Shown piece by piece: positions 52,965-64,000 of a DNA stretch of 64,000 bases (positions are counted from its first letter, which is position 1; each line of letters opens with the position of its first letter). The notes below the pieces were generated by a model that saw only the letters and a list, made by a program, of their open reading frames with translations, was not told the origin of the DNA and did no database searches. Both the position numbers and the translations under genes were made by a program. Location: the NCBI RefSeq assembly GCF_040954645.1, contig NC_092809.1:65844141-65908140 (forward strand), in the 5' to 3' direction. Source of the stretch: Diabrotica undecimpunctata (lineage: Eukaryota; Arthropoda; Insecta; Coleoptera; Chrysomelidae).

Positions 52965-54569
52965 ATGACTTCACACAATGTAAACACACCTTCCGACCTA
53001 ACCAGTCCAGTAAATCAACGTTCGAATATCACAAACAGTTATGCTTCAGCTGCTTCACATTCTTTTCCGAGTAAGAACCAAGCAATTGTTTTTAGTTGTA
53101 TCGATAATACTAAACTGCTGGATTATCTCATTCCTTTGGGTACAATCATCAACCCAAAAAATATTATTTTTTTATCTAGATTATCTCATAATAGAATCTG
53201 CATGTATTTGGCAAACAAAACCGTAGTAGATAACTTCATGACACAACATGGCTCTATAGAAGTACTCGGCGAAGTTGTAACAGCACCAAGACTTGTCTCT
53301 CCAGCAGAAAGACTAGTCTTGTCTGGAGTCTGCCCGTCAATTCCTCATCAAGTATTAGTCGAAGAATTACAGAATATCGGTTTAAAGCTTATTTCCCCAA
53401 TAACATTTCTGAAAATTAGCTCGACTCTTCCCGAATATAGTCACATATTGAGCTTTCGAAGGCAAGTTTATATAAGCCCTATAATGTCTCCAATTCCAGA
53501 TTCTATTCTAATAAATTTCGACCAAACACCTTACCGCATATTTTTGTCACAAGGTACACTCACCTGCTTTATTTGCAAAAATACAGGACACATATCATCC
53601 CAATGCAAAACCAGTTCAGTAACGGAATCAACTCATATTGAGTCAAACAATGAAGTACCAAATCAAACAGCTTCAATAAGTATACTACATAAGGTACCAA
53701 ACACCCAGCAGTCATCAAGTTATCCATTATCATATCCGAGCATATCACCTACACCTACTAATCTCCTCGACAAAGAAACTACTAATACTCCTACTCATAG
53801 CAACACTTTTAATCAACCTCATTCAGCGGCAACACCGTTTTCATAAACTTCGAAAGCAATATTTTCCAATCTACAAGCTCCTTTTCCATTAGATACAACT
53901 GCAGAAAATTCTAATAAAACTGATACATCACCACAATTTTTTGAAACTACCAATTCAACCAATCTTACAAATAAAACTACAAGCTCGACTTCTGTCACTA
54001 CCAATGAGTTTGCTCCAGTACTTCCAAATGTAATAAAGCCACATCATCTAAGTGAAAACTCTAATAGCAATTGCGAAAACGCAAGTTCTTCCATAAAACG
54101 CAGTATTGATGAGATCGACACGCCTCCTTCGGATTCAGCAATCTCATCAGAAAATATGTTTGCAAAACCCAAACTCTCCAAACCAAAAAAACCGCGCTCA
54201 TCTAAAGTTCAATCTACACGGGAAACTCTTGAAAATTTCATTGATAATCATACCCCACCATTCGTTTTAAATTTCCACCAATTTTCCTTATTGATTGATA
54301 ATGTTCAAGGCTCCCCCGACACTATTAGCGTCATTAAAGAATTTACAACTGATATGGCTGGTTTACTCCATCTTTTACAAAGCAGCTATCAATATGCAAA
54401 TGATAGATCTACAAAAAGCAAGTTTACAAAACTTCAAAAGAAACTACACAACCACTTAGGGAAAGAGATTTCTGACTTAGATAGTGACTCTTTTGTAGAC
54501 AATCGTTCAGTATCATCTAACTCCGAATCTGTTAACAACATTCGACTCGATACTTCAATGGAACATTGA
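52965..54569 (+). pseudogene. Jockey-like ORF1 (gag-like RNA-binding protein), one nonsense codon
   Basis: About 534 codons starting MTSHNVNTPSDLTSPVNQ. The first half contains an RNA-recognition-like region (LSRLSHNRICMYLANKTVV, VTAPRLVSPAERLVLSGVCP) and a zinc knuckle CFICKNTGHISSQC beginning at residue 201. A long Ser/Thr/Pro/Asn-rich linker follows. A TAA at 53844-53846 interrupts the frame; the same frame continues open to 54569, so one mutation has disabled it. The upstream TTG-started extension from 52773 is not needed. ORF1 binds element RNA in other Jockey elements. Confidence 0.75.
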
Positions 54570-57500
54570 TGGATTCTTCCATCGTCTCCCTATACTACAG
54601 CTTCTTTTATCTGAATATTCTCCAGATATTATTTGTCTACAGGAGACAAACTTAAAGACCAATCAGTTGTACAATTCAAAAAATTTCACTTGTTTCCGCA
54701 AAGACCGTACAGATGCAAGTCGTGCAAGCGGTGGTATAGCAATACTAGTAAACAAATCCATCGAGGCGATACAAATTCCAATAGTCAGTGATTTGGAGGC
54801 CGTTGCTATCAGAATCATATCTACCAGTTTAGTATCTATTTGTAATGTTTACCTTCCTTCTGACAAACAAGTCAGTTCTGATAGCCTTTGCAGGTTATTA
54901 GAGCAACTGCCACGTCCTCGTATAATTCTAGGCGACTTTAATGCTCACAACATAATATGGGGTTCAGATTACAGGTCTGTCAGAGGTTCAAGTATTGCCG
55001 ATATCTTAGATCAACTTAATATAAATTTTCTTAATGATGGTAGCCCTACAAGATTCAATATTTCAACAGGATATTCCTCATGCATCGATTTAACTCTCTG
55101 CGACCCAAATTTACTTCATTGTCTCAGTTGGGACGCTCGAACCTATACATATGGTAGTGACCATTTTCCAATCCTAATTAGAAACCATAATTATCCCTCA
55201 TCAGGACCCATATTCATATCTAAGTGGAGAATAAAAAATTCAAATTGTTCAAAAATTCAAAACTCAAATCCAAACATTTCCAGTTTGGATATAACAGACG
55301 ATGTTAACTCGAATGTAGAACAGTTTAATCAACTTATCTTAAGCGCCGCCCACAAATTTATTGGTAAATCTAAATCTGTTAAAGGCCGATGTCTTGTACC
55401 ATGGTGGAATGACCGTTGTGCTATAGCAATCCGTGAAAGTAAATCAGCCCTAAACCGATACAAAAAACATAAAACATCCGAAAATAAATTAAAATTCAAA
55501 ATGCTAAAAGCAAGGGCACAGCTAACTGTCAAAACGGCTAAACAATTTTCATGGAACAAATACGTATCGGAAATTAATAGCAATACTCCCCTCTCTGATG
55601 TCTGGAACAAAGTTAGGAAAATTTCTGGTTTACATACTTCATATAATTTCACGGGGCTAAAAGAAAATAATAATTTCATAACATCGAGCAGCGATATTGC
55701 AAACATTTTTGGAAGAATCTATCAAGGCCACTCATCGAATCAACAGTATACCGCCAATTTTCTCAAAGCCAAAGAATTCGCCGAACAAAATCCCATTTAT
55801 CTGTTTGAAGCACAAAACAATTCATTAAACCATCCCATCACTTTTCAAGAGATAAACTCATCTATTCTTAACTTGAAGGACTCTAGTCCGGGGCCTGATG
55901 ATATTCCTTCAGCATTTCTGAAACATCTCCCTGTTTCAGCCATAACGTATCTCTTAAACATATTCAACAGAATTTGGCTTCACCACCAATGGCCAGCTAT
56001 TTGGTCAAATGCAATAGTCATTCCTTTCCTAAAAACTAATAAACCTAAATATGACCCAGAATCATATCGACCCATATCTCTGACATCGACAACCTGCAAA
56101 TTACTAGAAAATATTGTTAACTCCAGACTCATGGGTTTTAGAAAATTCTAATTTCTTAATCTCCTAGCAAAATGGCTTTAGAAAAGATCGGTCATCCACA
56201 GACAACATTTTAGATTTGGAAAGTGAAATACATGAAGCTCTTGCTACAAACCAAAAATGTGTTGCTATATTTTTCGACTTGAACGTGCATTTAATAAAGC
56301 TTGGAAATACAACATTTTAAGACAACTTCATAAATGGAATATTCAAGGTCATTGCCTTGCTTTCATCCAAAACTTTTTAAATAACAGATCTTTTCAAGTA
56401 AAAATAAATAATATTTTTTCAAATATTTATAGTTTGGAAAATGGTACACCCCAAGGATCCATACTTAGTCCAACACTATTTCTGGTAGCAATAAACGACA
56501 TCATCAAAAACATTCAAGCACCCTTACAGGCTCGTTTATACGCTGATGACCTAGTGGTATCTATTAAAGGTAAAAATATTTCCTCAATGTCATCAATCCT
56601 TCAAAACTTTTTAGATACTCTTGAAAATTGGTCCAACTTTACAGGTTTTCAATTTTCAGTAGAAAAATCAATAGGAGTCGTATTCTCTTCTAGTTCCTTA
56701 CCACAACCTCCTAACCTAAGAATGTATGAGAAACAGCTGGAGTTTAGAGATCACCACAAATTCTTGGGTTTAATCTTCGATTCAAAGTTAACATGGAAAA
56801 ATCACATCTCAGAACTAATCCTTTCCTGCAATAAAAGATTAAATGTTTTAAGATCTCTCTGTAATAAAAACTGGGGCTCAGACCAATCCACTCTACTTCT
56901 CCTGTATAAATCTTCAATACGTTCTAAGCTAGATTATGGAGCAATTGCCTATTCCACTGCTAATAAATCTCTACTGAAATCATTAGATAATATTCGTAAC
57001 AAAAGTCTTAGATTAATCTTAGGGGCTTTCCCAACTACACCTGTATCCAGCATTTATGCTCTTTTAGGAGAACCATCGCTACATCACCGCCGCATGTACC
57101 TCGCTCTATTACATGCAGCCTCAGTCGCGAGCAATACTTCAAAGCCAATACATCAAAACACTTTTACAAATAAATATTTAAACTTATTCCAAGATATTCG
57201 CTATACTAAAAAACCATATTACGAAAGAATTAAATCCATTCTTCAAAACCTAAACATTAATTTTCCGGAGGTTTTCTCCTCGGATATTAAATACCCCGAG
57301 CCTTGGCTGATCGATATACCAACTTGCGATGCATCTCTAGAGTATTTAGATAAATCTAATACACATCATTCTCTAATTCGGTCCAAGTTTGAGGCCCTCA
57401 TAAATAAGTACCCTGACTACCATAAAATCTACACAGATGCATCTAAATCCGAAGACGGAGTGGGGGCATCAATCGTTTCTTCAGAGAACAATCTTCTTTT

Positions 57501-58223
57501 CCGTTCACCCCCAGCATGCAGCACATATTCAGATGAACTCTATGCCATATACCGTGCTGTGAAACTTCTTAACGAGCTTACACTCACAAAAGCCCTGATT
57601 ATAACAGATTCCCTTAGTTTTTTTAGATTCATTACCACATTTTTCCCAAACATCCTTTTGAAAAATTGCTAAAATACCAGCTTTCCCAAGCTCATGAACA
57701 TGGAAGAAGCGTCCAATTTTTATGGGTTCCCTCACACGTCGGAATAACAGGAAATGAAGAAGCTGACAGGATTGCACGAGAGGCAATTTTAAGTGATTTG
57801 TCGGAGCCGATAGACAAGTATGTTTCCACTGACTTAAAAGCTTATTTTAAAAATAAAGTGTTGTGTTTGTGGCGAAATGAGTGGTCTCAAACTAATTCCA
57901 ATTTAAATAAAATTAAAAATAATGTGTCTCAGTGGTTTCCATCGTCGCGCAATAGACGAGAACAATTTGCGGTTGCACGTCTACGTCTAGGACATACCAG
58001 ATTAACGCACTCCTACCTTTTCACAAAGAAAAATCCACCTATATGTGATCAGTGTAACGTCCGATTAACAGTCGAACACTTTTTAACAATTTGTAGTAAA
58101 TATGACCAAGAAAGACAGTGCTACAAGATCCCAAACGCTCTACCACAGGCTCTAGGTCAAAACTGTTCCTGTGACAATATAGTGAATTATCTCAGATCCA
58201 TAAACATTTTGTATAATCTGTAG
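54499..58223 (+). pseudogene. Jockey-like ORF2 (endonuclease, RT, RNase H), frameshifted
   Basis: It overlaps the end of ORF1 and has no early ATG, so translation probably depended on ORF1. Endonuclease: QWNIDGFFHRLPILQLLLSE (54556), DIICLQETN, ILGDFNAHNIIWGS (54928), YGSDHFPI (55150). RT: SPGPDDIPSAFLKHLP, YRPISLTSTTCKLLE, NGTPQGSILSPTLFLVAIND and LYADDLVVSI (56540). RNase H: KIYTDASKSEDGVGASIV, SDELYAIYRAVKLL, IITDSLS, WVPSHVGITGNEEADRIA. A CCHC-like end CDQCNVRLTVEHFLTIC. Lesions: frameshift near 56135, TAG at 56165-56167, frameshift near 56278, frameshift near 57666. All catalytic residues are otherwise present. Confidence 0.8.
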
Positions 58224-58421
58224 GTGTTTAACTATGTTATTTATATTTTGTTCCGTCGCTAATAACCTTTTGGTGGATGCGACATCTTTTTCTAATAAAA
58301 AAAAAAAAAAGAAAAAGGGGCTGGGACAACTTTATTACCAGTTTCTGTCGTTCGCGAATCAGATTGTGAATTCAGGAATGATATTGAGGAGATATCTTAA
58401 ACTATAAGATTATATATTTAA

Positions 58422-59399
<978 letters not shown>

Positions 59400-59400
<1 letters not shown>

Positions 59401-59720
59401 ACATTCTTAAAATCCTATATTATGACGTCAAAATTAGTGACGCACTGAAAGAAGGGTTTGGGACAGACTTGTAACTCGAAATTTTGTGATTTGAAGTTAT
59501 CCACCGTTACAGATTGCATTTTTCACGCTCCTTTTAATGCTACAACTAGATATGTATGTTCTATTTCCATGCTATACACAAGAATCTTATTACAGAGTGT
59601 TATGTCATAAGTTCGAAAAAAAAAATTTCCTAAAAGTGGTCACCTTAAAATTTTTAAAAGTGCAGCTAATAACGCCAAAAATCTCTGCTGTAGCAAGTGT
59701 TTAATTTGACATACCTAATT
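59400..59720 (+). repeat. Dispersed repeat D, copy 2
   Basis: GTGACGCACTGAAAGAAGGG followed by TTTGGGACAGAC, ending near TTTGACATACC. The inverted counterpart is at 50880-51070. Confidence 0.4.
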
Positions 59721-59969
59721 GTGCACCCAAGTAACTTGTCTTATGGGTTGCCTCGTCCGGACATTCTTTAAGACACCTGTTTGTGCAGTTGTTTATTATT
59801 AAACCGCTCTTTTTTAAGGTTTAAGACTAACGTATGTCTCTAAAGTTTTCGGAAACTTTTAGATTTAAAAGTATTATTGGTATGAAGCATTGGATCAAAT
59901 TGCCATTGAAAACCAAAGTTAGTAAACAACTTAAACGACATAAACAATATCAATTTTAACAAATACGGT

Positions 59970-60940
59970 TCGTTAAGATGTCGTACAAACTTAATATTCG
60001 TCGTCAAAGTATTTATCATTTAATTGGTCATGTATCAACACGCCATATTGTAAGAGTTTTTAGTGCTCAAAATATTTCTGTGTTAACGCTTTTCAAAAAG
60101 GTATACCATGCCCGAATTTGCCCAAAAGTGTAAGACCAAAAATTTTAACTTCTGATCGGAAACAAATATCCATTTAGAGTATGAAGAACCAATTGGGAAA
60201 GTCTTTGCGAAATTTTGACCAAAGATATACCTAATGTTTCACGAATTACTGTAAGTAGAACAATTTCTAGAAATAATTTAAAACGATATAAAAGAAAAAA
60301 AAGCTCCTAAGTACACACCAGCCCAGTTGTAAAATATTCCTAGATGTTGCCGTGTATTGAGACATATTCATTTTCCTGGTAAAATGACGGGCAAAGACTT
60401 TATACACGCAATGTACAAGATGCACCGGACGAAGTTGGTTGAAGGGAAAAGTGAAATTTGCGGATTAAATTTTGGTATGGTGTTGCATCTTAGAAGCTGG
60501 TGTTTCACAGGCGTTTGTTAGACGTGTTTGCGGTGAAGCTCTTATTGCTGACAATTTTGTTGATAGATGTCGTACACAGCTTATTCAGTTTATTATTAAT
60601 CATAACCCCAATGACGAAATCATATTTTTGCCCGACCTAGGTCATGCTATTATGCCAGGAGAACGACAAATTGGTTAACTGCTCAAAATATAAACTTTGT
60701 TCCCAAGCGCGACAATCCTTCAAATATACCTCAGGAGAGATCGATAGAAGAGTTTTGGTCTATTTTGAGTCGAATGGTGTATAATAATGGCTAAGATTTC
60801 CAAAATGAAAACCGGTTGGGCGAAGAATTTTGAAAAAATCTCGTGAGATCGACTTTGAAGCAGTCCAAAGGCTTATTGCGTATTTAAGACCAAATTTACA
60901 TGCCATCGAAGATCAAGGACCTTTTTCTGTTTTATGATCT
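59970..60940 (+). pseudogene. Tc1/mariner-superfamily transposase remnant
   Basis: N-terminal DNA-binding-like part from about 59978 (MSYKLNIRRQSIYHLIGHVS), then broken frames, then the catalytic part in 60472-60678: VWCCILEAGVSQAFVRRVCG, DEIIFLPDLGHAI (catalytic Asp in PDL) and, after a frameshift near 60675, NINFVPKRDNPSNIPQERSI ending IEEFWSIL (final acidic residue). This is the usual F.PD...H........NI.FVPK..NP.N.P..RPIE.FW pattern. The first Asp block is decayed. Terminal inverted repeats were not identified. Confidence 0.65.
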
Positions 60941-60992
60941 GTTATTTATGTACCAAGGGTATTAAATAAATGTTTATGTCCTGAGTTTATGT

Positions 60993-61017
60993 CTTACAAA
61001 CCTCATCGGTTTGTAAG
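60993..61017. repeat. Small perfect hairpin
   Basis: CTTACAAACC and GGTTTGTAAG with a five-base loop, just after the mariner-like remnant; could be part of its terminal sequence. Confidence 0.5.
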
Positions 61018-61479
61018 TCGCCCGAGGGCATAATATACATCTATTAATACCCGAAGTGCATACAAAATTTTATCTCATACTAGTTCGTTATTGCATCTAC
61101 AAATCCAAATATTCAATTTTATTTTGATAATATATTTACTAGTAGACATTTTATCGTCCGTGTTATGTTGCTACGCTACGAAAATGCTATCAAACGTGTC
61201 AAACTAAAACCGTGAAAATGCAAGATATTGATTTAAAGGTATTTTAAAAGCAATATAATCTTGGATTCTATCGACCTCGTTAAGACCAGTGTCAGGTTTG
61301 TAAGCGATAAAGCATCCATATGAAAGCACTAAGAGTGCTACATCTGGGCCGCTTTGCTATATGTATATTAAATATGGACAATGGCAGCCAAAAGTTTAAT
61401 AGATTAGAGCATTTAAGCTGTACTATTATTGATGTTTTAGTATTCAAAATCCTGTAAAAGGCACACATATTCAACGAAC

Positions 61480-61820
61480 ATGTCCCTGAAACCATGTGCA
61501 AAGAGCCAGAATTTATCCATACCGTCAAAACAAGAAAGGTCCGATATTTATCGGCCAATATTGATCATGCAATAAGGGGATCCAATATTGCTGACACTGG
61601 TTGTTCGTTCAGTGCAAAATAAAAGAAAAACGCTTAGTCGCAACGAAATAACTATCTTGGCTAAGCAGTATTAGATAATGGACAGGTCGACCAGTCGAAG
61701 AGTGTGGTTTTATGTAGCTGACGACCGAGAATTACCCAATCATCCAATCATCTTGTTAACATGAGGATAGCCAACGTTTAAAACAAACGTGGTACAAAAA
61801 AAAAGAAGAAAATATAGTAA
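61480..61820 (+). pseudogene. Decayed RT C-terminal fragment, family A-like
   Basis: EPEFIHTVKTRKVRYLSANI aligns with the [14 protein letters not shown] block, WTGRPVEECGF with the WLKNLREW....... block, and MRIANV with MIANLR; it ends in AAAAAAAAAGAAGAAAA. Diverged and interrupted. Confidence 0.45.
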
Positions 61821-62175
61821 AAAAGTATATTGGGATAACAGTTTATGTTAAGTGTGAAGTGAATGTTAAATTTTTATAAATATCAGCGGCTACTTAGAAC
61901 ATATTTTTAAAAACTAGGATGTAAAAGACAGATGTCGCAAAGTTAGTTTTTATATTAAAATAATATATTTTCACGGACACCAAGATAATTTATTGAACGT
62001 TGATTACAACATAATTTAAAAAATAATCAAATTTTTAGTAGCCAAACATTAAATCACAATGTACTTGTTACCAGATAAGAAAAACCCGGGTTTTTTTGTT
62101 GGATGTGGGTGCTATCAAATAGATAGAGTGTTATATGTTGCTATCGCCATCCTGTATGAATAACATTAATAACAT
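61820..62175. other. Upstream region of the second FREP gene
   Basis: AT-rich. A 16-base perfect palindrome AAAAACCCGGGTTTTT lies at 62080-62095, about 80 bases upstream of the TATA box; the first gene has no equivalent. Confidence 0.5.
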
Positions 62176-62183
62176 TATAAATA
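62176..62183 (+). promoter_or_regulatory. TATA box of second FREP gene
   Basis: TATAAATA exactly 42 bases before ATG 62218, with the following bases AGTTCATCAAT similar to AGTCATTCAAT in the first gene, and AATCACA directly before both start codons. Confidence 0.7.
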
Positions 62184-62217
62184 GTTCATCAATATGATTT
62201 TACTTTAGTTAATCACA

Positions 62218-62283
62218 ATGATTTCCCTAACTCTGTTCGTATTAGTAAGTGTAATATTTACCGAAAACAAAATTTTAGGCACA
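62218..62283 (+). CDS. Exon 1 of a second, tandem FREP-like gene (signal peptide)
   Basis: Encodes MISLTLFVLVSVIFTENKIL followed by Gly-Thr, then donor GTAAGT in phase 0. Same start (MIS), length (22 versus 23 codons), phase and promoter as FREP exon 1 at 15141. It is a secretion signal. The remaining exons must lie beyond the window, so the fibrinogen domain of this copy is inferred, not seen. Confidence 0.7.
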
Positions 62284-62589
62284 GTAAGTTATTTTCTTTT
62301 TAAATTCTTAATAATTAGAATTATTCTTAGTAGAAATATTAAAGAATTATTCTTAGTAATAAATATTTCCACAGTAGTACCTAATATATATAATATAATA
62401 TAATAATATGCGTTTATTTAAATCAATAGTTATTATATTAATTTACATATTCAGTTTACTTACAATAAAATAAACGTAAAAAAAGTCTTAAAAGCATAAA
62501 CATGCTTGTTGACTTAATCTATCTTTAATCTACCTTTTTACTCAAACAGTAACTAATTTTTTATACAAATAAAAATTTGTGACATTTTT

Positions 62590-64000
62590 ATAATTTATGG
62601 GATTGTTTTTAAAGTGTGAAGACATTCGACATTCAATTTTTTTCTTGTTTCATAATTTGACACTTTTACTTTAAGAGGAATTTTATCTTTATGAATATTT
62701 TTAAGTAGCTCTAAGCAGTATAATTGCCGAACATCACGAACCTGAGTTTCATGGAAAAGTTGGTCTGAGGATATGTTTTTCGTTTTCCATGTATTAATTT
62801 AAAAAACCATTTCTGAGTATTTTGAAGGGTCATCAGATGGCAATCAGCTGCTTCACACCATCCTAAAATCCCATATAAAAGATGAGACTGGACAAGAGAT
62901 AGGTAAAGCATTTTAAGCTGTTCAACATCCAAAAACTCTTTTAAATAGAGGAATTTTGGTAGCAGTCCTCGTATTTTTCTTATAATATTTTTTATTTGTA
63001 AGTCCCATTTAAGGTGCCTAGGTCAATTAAAACTCCTAAATATTTTACGTACTCTGCTTTAAATATTTGTTGTTTTTTATTTATTTTTAATGAATAGTTG
63101 GCAGAGAATTTTAATATATTGCAAAAGGTATATATTTAGTTTTGCATAATTTAATGTAAGTTTGTTTATTTGCAACCATGTTTTTATAATTTTTAAGTCT
63201 TGTTCTGCTATAATTTTAAGATCTTCCCAATTATCAGCTTTATAAAAAATTGCGGTGTCATCAGCAAAACTAATTATGTTTCCAACAGTTTTTAGTTTGA
63301 ACATGTCATTAACATAAAGTGTAAAAAGTAGAGGGCCTAAAACGGTCCCTTGCGGTATACCATAATTAATTATTTCAGGATCACTTTTGACACCATCAAT
63401 TTCTATAAATTGTTTTCTGTCAGTTAAGTAACTTTTAGTAATGTCAAAACCTGTCCTCTCAGACCATACTTCTCAAGTTTTTTTAACAAGATCTCGTGAG
63501 ATATCGTGTCAAACCCCTTAGAGAGACGACGAATATGCATAAACTACGTTTATTAGACTCAAAAGCCTCTGATATTTGTGATGTTAGTTTACAAATAGCA
63601 CCTTGTGTCGATTTTATTTCTCTAAAACTGTATTGGCAATTCAATATTATACTAAACCTATCCCAAAAACTTACTAATCTATTTTTTAAATTCTTTTCAA
63701 ATATTTTGAAAAAAAAAAACAGATAACAAAGAGATTGTTCTGTAGTTAGTCACGTCGTCTTAATTTCCTGTTTTAAACAGAGGTTGATTTTGCCTATTTT
63801 CAGACATTCTGGAAAACAACCATTCTGAAAACATGCATTAATGAGAAAATTGAAGGAGTAATAATTTTTTCCTTAATTTGTTTGATGGTTTCTGTCTTGA
63901 TACTATCCCAACCAGGCAATTTTTTGTGTTTTAAAGATTGTATTGCATTTACTACTTCTTTTTGGTCAGCGAGATACAAGTACACAGCTGCTTTCTATCC
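62590..64000 (-). pseudogene. CR1/Jockey-like RT element in intron 1 of second FREP gene, runs off window
   Basis: Reading right to left: VVNAIQSLKHKKLPGWDSIK (63985-63800), the RT finger motif; GNIISFADDTAIFYKADNWE with intact FADD (63304-63077); LYLSLVQSHLLYGILGWCEA and QNTQKWFFKLIHGKRKTYP (62932-62711); then a C-terminal tail near 62700-62590 (RQLYCLELLKN). It has frameshifts between blocks and is truncated by the window edge, so its 5' part is unknown. Confidence 0.65.

Larger units (their letters stand above)
52890..58310 (+). mobile_element. Jockey-like non-LTR retrotransposon, near full length, disabled
   Basis: 5.4 kb with ORF1 (gag-like, CCHC), ORF2 (endonuclease, RT, RNase H) and a 3' UTR ending in an A run at 58297-58310, preceded by GATGCGACATCTTTTTC. 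Intergenic between FREP genes, plus strand. Only a handful of lesions: one stop in ORF1, three frameshifts and one stop in ORF2, so it is moderately young. The 5' end is approximate and no target duplication was found. Confidence 0.8.

Noticed and set aside
61292..61558. 88-codon minus-strand ORF
   Set aside because: Lies opposite a decayed RT fragment and has no recognised similarity.

Overview
The window looks like nuclear DNA of an insect with a large, AT-rich, transposon-packed genome. A beetle fits the element content, but the sequence alone does not prove the order. Evidence: GT-AG introns, TATA-box promoters, an intact insect errantivirus, and many eroded non-LTR, piggyBac, pogo and mariner elements. 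There is no sign of bacterial gene organisation, rRNA, an intact tRNA gene or CRISPR.

The one clear host gene is a secreted fibrinogen-related protein (FREP/techylectin/ficolin type) on the + strand, 15141-50703. I assembled it from six exons (15141-15209, 28623-28707, 31807-31977, 38614-38835, 47925-48158, 50534-50703). All junctions are GT-AG and in phase, giving about 316 codons: signal peptide, a novel linker of about 85 residues, and a complete fibrinogen C-terminal domain. Its 951 coding bases are spread over 35.6 kb because the introns are filled with transposons. A second copy begins at 62218 with the same promoter layout (TATA exactly 42 bases before ATG) and a similar signal-peptide exon, so the window covers part of a tandem FREP cluster.

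Layout: 1-5044 holds transposon remnants (endonuclease, pogo-like transposase, two reverse transcriptase fragments, a putative LTR). 5045-12633 is an apparently complete errantivirus (Ty3/gypsy with gag, pol, env) with 234-bp LTRs that I read as identical and a CGCG target duplication. 12830-14970 is an old Ty3/gypsy pol relic. 15099-50760 is the FREP gene, with introns containing CR1-like, RTE/L2-like, Penelope-like, piggyBac and SINE sequences; two nested insertions have perfect 11-bp target duplications. 50760-62170 holds a broken THAP-domain sequence, an almost full-length but frameshifted Jockey-like element, and a mariner-like remnant. 62176 to the end is the start of the second FREP gene, whose first intron already carries another non-LTR element.

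The most useful points are the FREP gene model, which ab initio ORF finding would miss; the recent and probably intact errantivirus; one non-LTR family with four insertions bounded by 10-11 bp duplications; and an unidentified 403-426 bp GC-cored repeat present in two copies. I found no convincing evidence of a wholly new biological system.
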